This document shows, piece after piece, positions 38,318-46,266 of a stretch of DNA of 64,000 bases. The notes beneath the pieces are model-generated. The model did no database searches. It was not told the origin of the DNA and saw only the letters and a program-made list of their open reading frames with translations. Every line of letters begins with the position of its first letter. Position 1 is the stretch's first letter. Made by a program: the position numbers and the translations under genes. The DNA comes from Ochrobactrum quorumnocens (GTDB taxonomy: Bacteria; Pseudomonadota; Alphaproteobacteria; Rhizobiales; Rhizobiaceae): assembly GCF_002278035.1 (NCBI RefSeq), contig NZ_CP022603.1:124001-188000 (forward strand), written 5' to 3'.

Positions 38318-39211
38318 ATGTCAATTATTTCATCGAGCATCGGGCGCTGTGCGGCCTTGGCTGTGCTGGCTGCTTCAGTTGCCTTTGGCGGAACTGCAAA
38401 TGCCGATACGGTTGAGAAAATCGCCGATACATCGCGACTTGTCTCCGTCGGTGGTGCGGTGACCGAAATCGTCTATGCACTTGGTGCAGGCGATAAGCTG
38501 GTGGCTCGCGATCAGACCAGCACTTATCCAGAAGAAGCTCGAAAGCTTGTTGACGTGGGTTATATGCGTCGCCTGTCGCCAGAAGGCGTTCTCTCGGTCA
38601 ACCCTACTGGTATTTTATTATCGGAAGGAAGTGGCCCACCGGAAACACTGGAGGTGCTTAAGAAAGCTACTGTTCCGATCGCTATGATTCCTGACGATCA
38701 CACTGCGAAGAGTGTGATTGAGAAAATTGAGATGGTCGGTAAAGCGCTTGGACTTGAAGATAAGGCCAAAGCGCTTGCAGCAGACGTGTCGCGTGATCTG
38801 GAAACCGCGCAGAAAATCTCTGCTAACCAGAACCCGCGCAAGCGCGTGCTGTTCATCATGTCGGCGCAGGATGGACGCATCACCGCGTCTGGGACTGGCA
38901 CGGGTGCTAATGGCATTATCACCCTTGCTGGTGGTGTGAATGCAATCGACTCTTATCAGGGTTATAAGCAACTCACTGATGAAGCTGTCGAAAAGGCCGC
39001 ACCTGATTTGATCCTCACCATGGGTATCGGCAAGGACAGTGTACAGAAAGAAGACCTTCTGAAGAACCCGGTGCTTGCCAGTTCCCCAGCAGGGCGTAGC
39101 GGCAATATTGTGCAGATGGATTCACTGTATCTGCTTGGTTTTGGCCCCCGCACGGGGGCAGCCAGCCGTGAGTTGTCAGAAAAGCTCTATGGCAAGCAGG
39201 CCGCTAATTAA
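38318..39211 (+). CDS. hmuT: periplasmic haem-binding protein HmuT (BhuT)
   Basis: 297 aa from ATG 38318 (AGGGAA upstream); the longer open frame starts inside hmuS and is rejected. A signal peptide ends near residue 30 (GTANA|DT). The class III (BtuF-type) binding fold has RLVSVGGAVTEIVYALGAGDKLVARDQTSTYP, with the haem-ligand tyrosine candidate in this loop, and DLILTMGIGKDSVQ late. It passes haem from the receptor to HmuUV. Confidence 0.92.
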   Translation: MSIISSSIGRCAALAVLAASVAFGGTANADTVEKIADTSRLVSVGGAVTEIVYALGAGDKLVARDQTSTYPEEARKLVDVGYMRRLSPEGVLSVNPTGILLSEGSGPPETLEVLKKATVPIAMIPDDHTAKSVIEKIEMVGKALGLEDKAKALAADVSRDLETAQKISANQNPRKRVLFIMSAQDGRITASGTGTGANGIITLAGGVNAIDSYQGYKQLTDEAVEKAAPDLILTMGIGKDSVQKEDLLKNPVLASSPAGRSGNIVQMDSLYLLGFGPRTGAASRELSEKLYGKQAAN

Positions 39212-39279
39212 AGCATGTGTCTGCCGAGCGAAAATGCGGGCAGGTATCGCGCGGAAATCCGCAATGAGGGCATATCGAA

Positions 39280-40398
39280 ATGACCAGCCAAGATCGCGCA
39301 GCAAATCCGGAAGGCTTTGCCGTGCTTGATCAAGCCACCAGCAAGCATGTCGGAGATCGCTCAGTGCGAGCCCGTATGGCTATTGTAATTCTTGCTATAG
39401 CGCTTTGCCTGACGGCACTTTTTAGCCTGACAGCGGGTGCGTCGGACGCTTCTGTTCTAAGCGTCATGCGTGCGCTCGTTTTCGGTACGCAGGAAAGCGT
39501 CGAGGTATTCCGGCGCGACCATCTGATCATCATGGAAATACGTTTGCCACGTATCATCATGGGAATATTGGTGGGCGCCGCGCTTGCAGTTTCGGGGGCA
39601 GTTATGCAGGGACTGTTCCGCAACCCTCTTGCTGACCCGGGTCTTGTCGGCGTTTCCGCCGGCGCCAGCCTGGGTGCCGTGTCGATGATTGTTCTCGGTG
39701 GAACAGCGCTCGCTCCGATTTATCTGCTGCTCGGCCTTTATGCCTTGCCACTCGCGGCATTTTTGGGCGGGCTTATCACCACGCTTCTTCTTTATCGCGT
39801 GGCTACCCGACGTGGACGCACATCAGTAGCAACGATGCTTTTGGCCGGTATCGCCCTTGGTGCGCTCACAGGCGCTGCGACAGGCGCGCTTGTCTATATT
39901 TCCGACGACCGCCAGCTGCGTGACCTGACGTTCTGGGGACTTGGCTCGTTGGCCGGGGCTACATGGGGCAAAATTGGAACTGCCGGTCCGATCATTGCAG
40001 TTGTTCTGGTCGCAACACCGTTTCTGGCGCGCGGTCTTAATGCTTTAGCCTTGGGTGAGGCTGCAGCCGGGCATCTTGGCATTCCTGTGCAGCGCATCAA
40101 GAACGTAGCAATTGTAACGGTGGCGGCTGCGACCGGTGCAACGGTGGCCATATCCGGTGGTATCGGCTTTATCGGTATTGTTGTTCCGCATATGCTGCGT
40201 TTGAGCATCGGGCCGGATCATCGCTATCTGTTGCCTTCGGCAGCACTTCTCGGCGCCATCATGTTGCTGCTTGCTGATGCTGTGAGCCGAACGATCGTCG
40301 CACCTGCGGAATTGCCCATTGGCATCATTACGGCAGTCTGTGGCGCTCCGTTTTTCCTCTGGATATTGCTGCGTCAGCGCGGTGTTCTTGATCTGTGA
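39280..40398 (+). CDS. hmuU: haem ABC transporter permease HmuU (BhuU)
   Basis: 372 aa FecCD/BtuC-type permease with about nine to ten membrane segments. LPRIIMGILVGAALAVSGAVMQGLFRNPLADPGLVGVSAGA holds the characteristic coupling and gate region, and GGIGFIGIVVPHMLRL the late loop contacting the ATPase. It starts 68 bases after hmuT and ends eight bases before the hmuV start. Confidence 0.94.
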   Translation: MTSQDRAANPEGFAVLDQATSKHVGDRSVRARMAIVILAIALCLTALFSLTAGASDASVLSVMRALVFGTQESVEVFRRDHLIIMEIRLPRIIMGILVGAALAVSGAVMQGLFRNPLADPGLVGVSAGASLGAVSMIVLGGTALAPIYLLLGLYALPLAAFLGGLITTLLLYRVATRRGRTSVATMLLAGIALGALTGAATGALVYISDDRQLRDLTFWGLGSLAGATWGKIGTAGPIIAVVLVATPFLARGLNALALGEAAAGHLGIPVQRIKNVAIVTVAAATGATVAISGGIGFIGIVVPHMLRLSIGPDHRYLLPSAALLGAIMLLLADAVSRTIVAPAELPIGIITAVCGAPFFLWILLRQRGVLDL

Positions 40399-40406
40399 GG
40401 CACGAG

Positions 40407-41207
40407 ATGATTGAAACCAAAAAATTAGGCGTTTCCATTGGCAGCAAACAAATCATCGAGAATATCGATTTTGTTGCGCACCCGGGTGAAGTAACTGCAA
40501 TCGTCGGTCCCAACGGTTCCGGGAAAACCACGTTGTTGCGTGCGCTTTCGGGTGATCTTTCTTACACTGGTTCGGCTTATCTCGACGGTGAGGATTTTGC
40601 TGGGATCAAACCATGGCGAATGGCGGCACGGCGCGCAGTATTGCCGCAGGCCAGTGCTTTGTCATTTCCATTCACGGTCCGCGAGATTGTACATATTGGC
40701 CTAACGGGTGGCTTTAGCGGCGTAACAGGCGCTGAACAGGAAAGGCTACCTGATCTTGCGTTGCAGAAAGTTGATCTGGCTGGCTTCAGTGGCAGGTTGT
40801 ATCAGGAGCTTTCCGGCGGCGAACAGCAGCGTGTGCAGCTTGCGCGCGTGTTGTGTCAGGTCTGGAAGCCTGTTGTTGATGGCAAGCCGCGTTATCTGTT
40901 TCTGGATGAACCGATTTCCAGTCTCGATATCAAACATCAGATCACAGTGATGGAAATCGCGCGCGACTTTGCGGCAGAAGGCGGCGGCGTGATTGCGATC
41001 CTTCATGATCTCAATCTGACTGCCATGTTTGCTGACAGCATTGCAGTCATGCACAAAGGCAGGCTCGATACTATCGGCACACCGCAGCATGCTCTGACGG
41101 ATGATCGGTTGGAACGGGTCTATGAATGTTCGTTACGGGTGGGTGTACCACCAGCTCAGGGCGTGCCGTTCGTGCTGCCACAGTCGGCTTATGCCGCGTC
41201 ACTGTAA
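40407..41207 (+). CDS. hmuV: haem ABC transporter ATP-binding protein HmuV (BhuV)
   Basis: 266 aa from ATG 40407, with GAGG six bases before; the frame can open at GTG 40395 inside hmuU. Walker A GPNGSGKTT near residue 37, Q-loop LPQAS, signature LSGGEQQRVQLARVL, Walker B YLFLDEPIS and the H-loop LHDLN are all intact. Last gene of the haem uptake unit, ended by a bidirectional terminator. Confidence 0.94.
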   Translation: MIETKKLGVSIGSKQIIENIDFVAHPGEVTAIVGPNGSGKTTLLRALSGDLSYTGSAYLDGEDFAGIKPWRMAARRAVLPQASALSFPFTVREIVHIGLTGGFSGVTGAEQERLPDLALQKVDLAGFSGRLYQELSGGEQQRVQLARVLCQVWKPVVDGKPRYLFLDEPISSLDIKHQITVMEIARDFAAEGGGVIAILHDLNLTAMFADSIAVMHKGRLDTIGTPQHALTDDRLERVYECSLRVGVPPAQGVPFVLPQSAYAASL

Positions 41208-41241
41208 ACCGCACTGGCTTCAATACCATGCTAGCAACAAG

Positions 41242-41277
41242 AAAAGGCTGAGAACTTATCCAGTTCTCAGCCTTTTT
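41242..41277. terminator. bidirectional terminator between hmuV and rirA
   Basis: A 14-bp stem AAAAGGCTGAGAAC / GTTCTCAGCCTTTT with a 7-nt loop and T/A runs on both sides separates two convergent genes. Confidence 0.93.
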
Positions 41278-41301
41278 GTATTTTCCGGTTGCCGCTAAAC
41301 G

Positions 41302-41763
41302 TCAGCTGGCAACACGCTCTACTTCAACTTCATCGATACCAAGCAAGGCGCGAACATTTGGACGAGCCTTAACCAAATCTGCAATGCTGTACTTCATCAG
41401 AACGCCGAAGAAGGCGTTAAGTGCTTCACGTAGCGCTGAATTTAGGCCACAGCTATCAACGAGCGGACATTCAGTGGCGTCGTTCTCAAAGCATTCCGCC
41501 ATTGCGAAGTTTTCTTCGGTTACGCGTACAACATCGAACAGAGAAATATTCTGCGCTTCGCGGCCCAAACGTACGCCGCCATTGCGGCCACGCACTGTTT
41601 CCACGAGTTTGTTTTCAACAAGAGGCTGCAAGATCTTGAAAAGAAATAGCTCTGATACGCCATAAGCGCGGGCGATTTCTGGAACGCGGCTCAGTTTGCC
41701 GTCATTGGCGGCACAATACATAAGCATGCGAATGGCATAATTCGTCTGACGAGTAAGACGCAT
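41302..41763 (-). CDS. rirA: iron-responsive Rrf2-family regulator RirA
   Basis: 153 aa. The winged helix-turn-helix (VPEIARAYGVSELFLFKILQPL, then VRGRNGGVRLGR) is followed by three cysteines in CFENDATECPLVDSC that bind the [4Fe-4S] cluster sensing iron. RirA represses iron and haem uptake genes in iron-replete rhizobia and Brucella. Its neighbours hmuPSTUV and bhuA are expected targets, and an IRO-type site is found before hmuP. An ICE-like site 145 bases upstream suggests Irr control of rirA. Confidence 0.95.
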   Translation of the reverse strand: MRLTRQTNYAIRMLMYCAANDGKLSRVPEIARAYGVSELFLFKILQPLVENKLVETVRGRNGGVRLGREAQNISLFDVVRVTEENFAMAECFENDATECPLVDSCGLNSALREALNAFFGVLMKYSIADLVKARPNVRALLGIDEVEVERVAS

Positions 41764-41907
41764 TGTTTATTCCTTTCAGCACATTCTCAAGCTTTCCAGA
41801 GGGTTTTATTCGTAGGAAAACTCTGCTTTTGTTACGTCACAGTCCCATCCGAAGCCGGAGTTTTCGGGGGGCATGTGCCAAGCAAGTGCATTCATCTCGA
41901 ATCCACT

Positions 41908-41924
41908 TTAGAACTATTCTTAAA
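41908..41924. promoter_or_regulatory. ICE-like motif (candidate Irr site) upstream of rirA
   Basis: TTTAGAACTATTCTTAA differs by one base from TTTAGAA-N3-TTCTAAA. It lies 145-161 bases before the rirA start, in the 251-base gap to the next gene. In Agrobacterium, Irr represses rirA in low iron, so the site fits a known circuit. Confidence 0.6.
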
Positions 41925-42014
41925 ATATATGAAGTCTTTTATCACCTTTAAAGAGCAAAAAAGCGCTTCAATCATCACGTGATCGCGATCTGGCATTACG
42001 GATGATGATTGCTC

Positions 42015-42473
42015 TCACTGGCAAACATCAATCCATTCAGCCGAAACAAGTTCAGCGATTCTTTGCGGTGCTATCCGCACCGCACTATTTGTGGCGCCAG
42101 CGGCTGGCACGACTACTTCAAAACTTTTGAGCGATAAGTCGCAATAAACGGGCAGGGCGTTCGGCAACCCGAATGGGCACACGCCACCGACAGGGTGGCT
42201 TGTTTCGTTCAGCACGCTTTCGGCATCTAGCATACGCGGCTTGGTACCAAAGCGGTCTTTGAATTTACGATTGTCAATTCGCGCGTCCCCGCGCGTAACG
42301 ATCAGAATGGTTTGATCTTTCGCTGAGAAGGAAAGTGTCTTCGCGATCTGTCCCGGTTCCACACCATGTGCTTCAGCGGCGAGAGCAACCGTCGCGGTGC
42401 TGGTCGGCAATTCGATCACTTCGATTTCTGGTGCCTTGTACGCGAAAAATGCCTTGACCGATTCCAGGCTCAT
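42015..42473 (-). CDS. YbaK/EbsC-type aminoacyl-tRNA deacylase
   Basis: 152 aa from ATG 42473 (MSLESVKAFFA); the frame is open 11 codons more. Features are VALAAEAHGVEPGQIAKTLSF with the conserved lysine, then IDNRKFKDRFGTKPRML and HPVGGVCPFGLP. These free-standing editing proteins hydrolyse mischarged tRNA (for example Cys-tRNA(Pro)). The exact tRNA is unknown. It lies left of tRNA-Ser and is separate from the inserted element. Confidence 0.88.
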   Translation of the reverse strand: MSLESVKAFFAYKAPEIEVIELPTSTATVALAAEAHGVEPGQIAKTLSFSAKDQTILIVTRGDARIDNRKFKDRFGTKPRMLDAESVLNETSHPVGGVCPFGLPNALPVYCDLSLKSFEVVVPAAGATNSAVRIAPQRIAELVSAEWIDVCQ

Positions 42474-42632
42474 GAGTTCCCTTTTCTTTATGACTATTAC
42501 TTTCAAGTTTAGACTTCATTAACGATGAGAGCAAGACTATCAGCGATTTAATAGCGGATGATAGCAAGTGGCAGATTGACGCTGCTATTTGATAACGATA
42601 AAGAGGCGTTCAAGTCTGCTTCGTTCAGATGC

Positions 42633-42722
42633 GGAGGGGTGGCCGAGCGGTTTAAGGCACCGGTCTTGAAAACCGGCGTGCGGGAGACCGTACCGTGGGT
42701 TCGAATCCCACCCCCTCCGCCA
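42633..42722 (+). tRNA. tRNA-Ser (anticodon TGA)
   Basis: A 90-nt class II tRNA with encoded CCA. Acceptor GGAGGGG (42633-42639) pairs with CCCCTCC (42712-42718); the anticodon loop CTTGAAA holds TGA at 42667-42669; a long variable arm TGCGG-GAGA-CCGTA precedes the T-arm GTGGG-TTCGAAT-CCCAC. It reads UCN serine codons. Its 3' part from 42658 is the left repeat of the integrated element, and a displaced copy lies at 54122-54187. Confidence 0.97.
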
Positions 42723-42723
42723 T
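42658..42723 (+). repeat. attL direct repeat (3' part of tRNA-Ser)
   Basis: Sixty-four of 66 bases match 54122-54187. The repeat runs from the 5' side of the anticodon stem to one base beyond CCA, the usual crossover region for tRNA-targeting tyrosine recombinases. The two differing bases (42682 and 42689) pair with each other in the variable arm. Confidence 0.93.
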
Positions 42724-42784
42724 AACCTTATGATTTCATTACGCAAATTTAGTTGACGAAATTTGGCGGTTCAAAGACGATGCT

Positions 42785-42835
42785 GCAACAAATTTGTTTA
42801 CAGCTGCAACAATGATGCAACAATTTTTCTGTTGC
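42785..42835. repeat. GCAACAA direct repeats at the left end
   Basis: GCAACAA occurs at 42785-42791, 42806-42812 and 42817-42823, with inverted TGTTGC at 42830-42835. The same heptamer occurs near the right end (54061-54067, and GCAACA at 54072-54077). Multiple short repeats at both ends are typical of integrase arm-type binding sites. Confidence 0.55.
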
Positions 42836-42842
42836 GGACGAC

Positions 42843-43184
42843 TCATTTCTCAGCCCAGTCCCAGCCGTCTTCAAAATCGTCCCCTAGATCCGTGTTTGAA
42901 TCGAAATCTAAGTTAGCCCTCTTTTCAAGAAGATGATCATTTAGATCGGCTTCTGATTCGAAATAGAGTCCGCCATACTTGATAGAGAAGTCGCCGAATT
43001 CGCCATATTCAACGCCATCGATATTAGAGACGTACGAAAAAGGATCGGACATGCCGATAAAACTTTTCACGTATTCGATTGCGCGAGTAGCTAACGAAAC
43101 ACCGATAATTGCAGCGCCAGCACCGACAGAAAAAGTAAACAAGTGCGAGACGCCCGAAGAAAAGACACCGACTAAATCGTTCAT
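42843..43184 (-). CDS. coat-like protein with acidic C-terminal extension
   Basis: 113 aa, GAGG upstream of ATG 43184. Residues 17-46 align without gaps to residues 21-50 of the 50-aa major coat protein (51532-51684), with about 16 of 30 identical: F-V-AGAA, LA, I-Y-K-F, and even the final Met-Ser of the coat. Beyond that it continues for some 67 residues that are strongly acidic and aromatic (YGEFGDFSIKYGG, ending LGDDFEDGWDWAEK), opposite in charge to the DNA-contacting basic tail of coat proteins. It may be a minor capsid or assembly-modifying paralogue. It is the last gene before attL. No function is known. Confidence 0.7.
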   Translation of the reverse strand: MNDLVGVFSSGVSHLFTFSVGAGAAIIGVSLATRAIEYVKSFIGMSDPFSYVSNIDGVEYGEFGDFSIKYGGLYFESEADLNDHLLEKRANLDFDSNTDLGDDFEDGWDWAEK

Positions 43185-43279
43185 TTAAAATACCTCAAAA
43201 CAATGCATGAAGTATGCGTGTCGGCGCAAAGTGTTTCAACATTGCACTTCTAAGAAGAAGTCAATGCGCTATTAGAGAC

Positions 43280-43498
43280 TTACCAGCGGTTGCAGATACC
43301 GAAAGCAAAGAAAGCCTTAACCTTGCCCATCATGCCTTCACCGCGCATACGCTGGCATATTTCAGGTTCAGTGTTATCGACAACAGGAGCCTTAAATGCA
43401 TTGTGACCGCGATTGATTGCTGGTGCAGCACTCAACATCAACACAGCAAGTGGCACGACAATCAAAAGTCCCATGCAGATTTTTATGTAAGTGCGCAT
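43280..43498 (-). CDS. small exported hypothetical protein
   Basis: 72 aa. A hydrophobic N-terminal segment (about residues 7-26, ending SAAPA) looks like a signal peptide or anchor. The remainder has two cysteines (PEICQRM and FGICNRW) that could pair in the periplasm. GGGGGA lies six bases before the ATG. Not recognised. It sits between the coat-like gene and the GC-rich hairpin at 43605, in the leftward direction of the element. Confidence 0.5.
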   Translation of the reverse strand: MRTYIKICMGLLIVVPLAVLMLSAAPAINRGHNAFKAPVVDNTEPEICQRMRGEGMMGKVKAFFAFGICNRW

Positions 43499-43604
43499 AA
43501 TATTTCCCCCGAAAAACTCGCTAGCTATCAGAATCAGAAAATATAAAAGACGTCAAACTCAAAAATTACCTGACAAAAAATAACAACAACTCGCCGTTGG
43601 GCAT

Positions 43605-43638
43605 TCCCAGGGCAGGTCATTCTTTCCTGCCCTTGGGA
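43605..43638. other. GC-rich hairpin in the left intergenic region
   Basis: TCCCAGGGCAGG (43605-43616) pairs with CCTGCCC(T)TGGGA (43626-43638), one bulged T, 9-nt loop. The surrounding 43500-43750 stretch has no convincing gene. Candidate transcription terminator for the mob operon, or an origin/packaging hairpin. Confidence 0.5.
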
Positions 43639-43752
43639 GGGAACGAGGATGGGGTCGCTCCAGCCTGTAAATCAGAAAAATCACAAACCGAGGCTCACTG
43701 CGTTGCGCCCGCACCACTTTGTGTTTTTCAGATTGACAAGCTTCACGCTCCA

Positions 43753-44142
43753 TTATTTTGAAGTCCGGAGTTGAACAATTAAGGATTCAAGTGATGCAGC
43801 AAGATTTTCGCGATCTTTTTCAGAAAGAGCGTCCGGCGCGTCTTTAAGCAGCGCTATCAGATCGTAAGAACGTAAGCCGAGGTCGAGCGACGTCGTTTTT
43901 GCTATTTCGTCACTATTATCTTTTCGATGCTGAGCCAGAAAAGCATCGATCTCTGCTGCATAAGCAGCTCTCTCTTCTGAAGAGCCGAAAGCAAATTTGT
44001 TGATCATGTATTCGCCGGATAAAGCAGGCGTCGAAATATCAAGTGTGCAAAGCAGCTTCTGTCGAGTCCGCTTCGTTTCAGTGTCATACTGAGCAATTAA
44101 GCACTGAATTTTATTTGTGTCGGTAACTTTTCTAAACTGCAT
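43753..44142 (-). CDS. hypothetical protein of the mobilisation region
   Basis: 129 aa, soluble, largely helical in its C-terminal half (SEERAAYAAEIDAFLAQHR, then LSEKDRENLAASLESLIVQL). It begins 94 bases after the relaxase stop in the same direction. No family was recognised; its position suggests an accessory mobilisation or regulatory protein. Confidence 0.55.
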   Translation of the reverse strand: MQFRKVTDTNKIQCLIAQYDTETKRTRQKLLCTLDISTPALSGEYMINKFAFGSSEERAAYAAEIDAFLAQHRKDNSDEIAKTTSLDLGLRSYDLIALLKDAPDALSEKDRENLAASLESLIVQLRTSK

Positions 44143-44236
44143 TTTTCATTCCCCTAGTCAGTTATTTACTATCTGATTATCAGATTAAAATAAACTGACT
44201 ATGAAGTCAACAAGAAAAGTATTCGCCGACAGTATT

Positions 44237-45652
44237 TTATTTATATCCAAATTTGTTTACAGTATAAGATCGATCTGGTTTATGAACTATAGAAACTACA
44301 GGCTCTTTTAGCTTCCGTTTATCTGCTTCTGTAAACCTTTTTTCATTATCTTCGGCACACATTTTCATCATCTCGATGCATTCTTTTAAACGTATAAAAG
44401 CTTTTGAAAAGCGCCGACGGATTTTATCAAGTAAAGAAATTTTCCATATTTCGGGATTTTCTTTCTTAGAGCTTTCAACCCTTGAAGTAATGAAATCGAT
44501 ATTTTCACGCATTGACACATTTATCTGAATTTTTGCTAGTGCTGCAGTAGCTATCGTCTCCTGCGCAAACTCGATTCCAGATCGTCTAAGCGGTCGTGCA
44601 TTTTGCTCAACGACACATGCAGAATGCGATTTGAGTTTAGAAGTGCTTCCAAAATCTCTTGTATGTTCTGAAGCGGATTCTCGCTGTTTTCTGTCTTCTC
44701 GTCTGACAGTGCTGATAATAGTGGCGTCAGCTTCTGGTCGACTTGTTGCACTTTGTCGTAGATTGCCTTCGCGTGTTTCGCTGTTGCTACTGATTGCTCG
44801 TTCATTAGAAATCTCCTTTTTAAAATTAATGTTCGATAATAATTTTTGGACGTCTGCACGCTTCAGCTTGAGCAAACGATCAACAGAACCGACCTCGACG
44901 TCAGCAAGTTTAACGATGTAGACGCCAGATTTCTGTCCAACTTCCAATTGCATGCCGTATTTACGGACATTGTCAGCGAATGACTGTCCGTCTGAAGCTT
45001 CAGAATATGCTTTTTGAAGCAGTTCTTTGACGCCACTTAAGTTAACCCCCTGACGTTCCAATGATTGACGCTTGTCTGGTGAAGCTGATGAATTCGGCTT
45101 TTGACCATCATTGCCGTAGTGATTGTAAAGCCAGTCTGCGACTTCAGGGCGGTGTTGCTCAAGCCATTTAATAGACGAATTATAATGACGTCCAAAAACC
45201 GGAGGCTCTCCAGCTTCATACTCACAAATTCTCACCGCCGTCTCTAGACGTATCTTTTCAAACTTGTTTTCAAGAACGCGCAAAGATGAATCGACACGAC
45301 CAATGACAATATGAACATGCCGATTTCCGCCGCCTGGGCGACGATCTTTGTCATGATAGATAATTGCATACGGATTATTTTCAGCGCCCATATGCGCAAC
45401 GATTGTTTGCGCTGCAATACGCAACTGCTCATCTGACATGTCTGACGACGGTGACAAAAACACATGATAGAAAGCGGCATCTGCTTTCGTAGCATCGCGC
45501 ATGAGCGCAAGATCGCTCATCAAGTCATCAAGCGACGTCGCAACGGAATTCACGATCTCGATCTTCTTGGCGTCTTTCGTGAGATGACGGAAAAGATTTG
45601 CGCTGTCTCGTGTCGTTCGCCCGTGCTTATGAATGCCGCCTATCATGTCCAT
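44237..45652 (-). CDS. relaxase / mobilisation nuclease (MobA-like)
   Basis: 471 aa. The relaxase metal-binding motif is clear: YHDKDRRPGGGNRHVHIVIGR, with His100, His112 and His114. Tyr62 or Tyr99 are the nearby candidates for nicking; the exact catalytic tyrosine is not certain. The C-terminal half is charged and helical. Such enzymes nick oriT and lead single-stranded DNA into a type IV secretion channel. It begins at TAATG, overlapping the mobC stop by one base. A second gene is nested inside it in another frame (44551-44805), as in ColE1-type mob regions. A relaxase is not part of known filamentous phage genomes, which is the main oddity of this element. Confidence 0.85.
   Translation of the reverse strand: MDMIGGIHKHGRTTRDSANLFRHLTKDAKKIEIVNSVATSLDDLMSDLALMRDATKADAAFYHVFLSPSSDMSDEQLRIAAQTIVAHMGAENNPYAIIYHDKDRRPGGGNRHVHIVIGRVDSSLRVLENKFEKIRLETAVRICEYEAGEPPVFGRHYNSSIKWLEQHRPEVADWLYNHYGNDGQKPNSSASPDKRQSLERQGVNLSGVKELLQKAYSEASDGQSFADNVRKYGMQLEVGQKSGVYIVKLADVEVGSVDRLLKLKRADVQKLLSNINFKKEISNERAISSNSETREGNLRQSATSRPEADATIISTVRREDRKQRESASEHTRDFGSTSKLKSHSACVVEQNARPLRRSGIEFAQETIATAALAKIQINVSMRENIDFITSRVESSKKENPEIWKISLLDKIRRRFSKAFIRLKECIEMMKMCAEDNEKRFTEADKRKLKEPVVSIVHKPDRSYTVNKFGYK
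44551..44805 (-). CDS. nested coiled-coil protein inside the relaxase gene (MbeB/MbeD-like position)
   Basis: 84 aa, wholly within the relaxase coding region in another frame. ATG 44805 has AAGGAG six bases upstream, one of the best ribosome-binding sites in the element. The product is helical with heptad-like leucines and isoleucines (VQQVDQKLTPLLSAL, IQEILEALL, LSKMHDRLDDLESSLRRRR) and a basic end. ColE1-family plasmids nest mbeB and mbeD in mbeA in the same way. Homology to those proteins is not shown; the analogy is by position and fold type. Confidence 0.65.
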   Translation of the reverse strand: MNEQSVATAKHAKAIYDKVQQVDQKLTPLLSALSDEKTENSENPLQNIQEILEALLNSNRILHVSLSKMHDRLDDLESSLRRRR

Positions 45653-46011
45653 TAATGGCCTCCATTAACAGAGATGATGGCAGCGCGTAGTGCTCGTAAT
45701 TCCTCTAAAAACGGAGTAGCCTCAAAATTGCAGGCGGAGTTTTTAGAGGAATTAAGAACACGGGCGATTTGATTGATGTTATTTCCGATGCGACCGAGTT
45801 CACCGAGAAATTTTGCCGTTATTTCACGATCAACATGATTACTGGAGATAATAGTCAACTCCGAAGAGAGAGTAGCTCTTTTTATAAACTCGGATGCATT
45901 CAACGCTGACTGTTCACATAGAGATGACAACCGCTGGCGCTCAGCGGGTGTCATCCTGATTGTTACGCGTGCTGTAGTGTTCCGTTTTTCGGTGCGAGGC
46001 TCGCTAACCAT
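45652..46011 (-). CDS. relaxosome accessory protein MobC
   Basis: 119 aa. A ribbon-helix-helix N-terminus (VTIRMTPAERQRLSSLCEQ, ASEFIKRATL) is followed by the MobC signature LGRIGNNINQIARVLN at about residues 70-85. MobC binds oriT and helps the relaxase open the strands. It is coupled to the relaxase gene by TAATG and overlaps the upstream small gene by eight bases, so the three form a mob operon. Confidence 0.88.
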   Translation of the reverse strand: MVSEPRTEKRNTTARVTIRMTPAERQRLSSLCEQSALNASEFIKRATLSSELTIISSNHVDREITAKFLGELGRIGNNINQIARVLNSSKNSACNFEATPFLEELRALRAAIISVNGGH

Positions 46012-46216
46012 AAAAATCGATGCCCCCGTCTATTTCTGCTTTTCTCAAAAGAGAAAGAACTTCGTCTGGGGTGCAGGAGCTATGTATTATTTCACCAAAC
46101 ATTTTCAGATCTGCGATGAAAGTTGTGCACATTGCCAGATCAATTTTGGTCGTCGCATAAGTACTCTTGCGCTCAACATACATACGTTCTGCAACACTAA
46201 GAGATGTCAAAGCCAT
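46004..46216 (-). CDS. small hypothetical protein at the head of the mob operon
   Basis: 70 aa from ATG 46216 (MALTSLSVAERM); ATG 46237 in the same frame is also possible. Neither has a strong ribosome-binding site. It is mixed helical with two cysteines and ends eight bases inside mobC. Not recognised. The paired hairpins 46267-46324 lie immediately upstream. Confidence 0.45.
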   Translation of the reverse strand: MALTSLSVAERMYVERKSTYATTKIDLAMCTTFIADLKMFGEIIHSSCTPDEVLSLLRKAEIDGGIDFYG

Positions 46217-46266
46217 TATTATTTCCGCTTTCATCATATGAGGCCATTAGCCTCGTGGGGTTCCAC

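Noticed and set aside
42785..42835. CRISPR-like short repeat cluster
   Set aside because: The heptamers are too short, irregularly spaced and partly inverted; integrase arm sites explain them better. No CRISPR array or cas gene was seen anywhere in the window.
43559..43753. 64-aa open frame in the left part of the element
   Set aside because: It runs across the GC-rich hairpin, is rich in R, C and P without structure, and has no ribosome-binding site.
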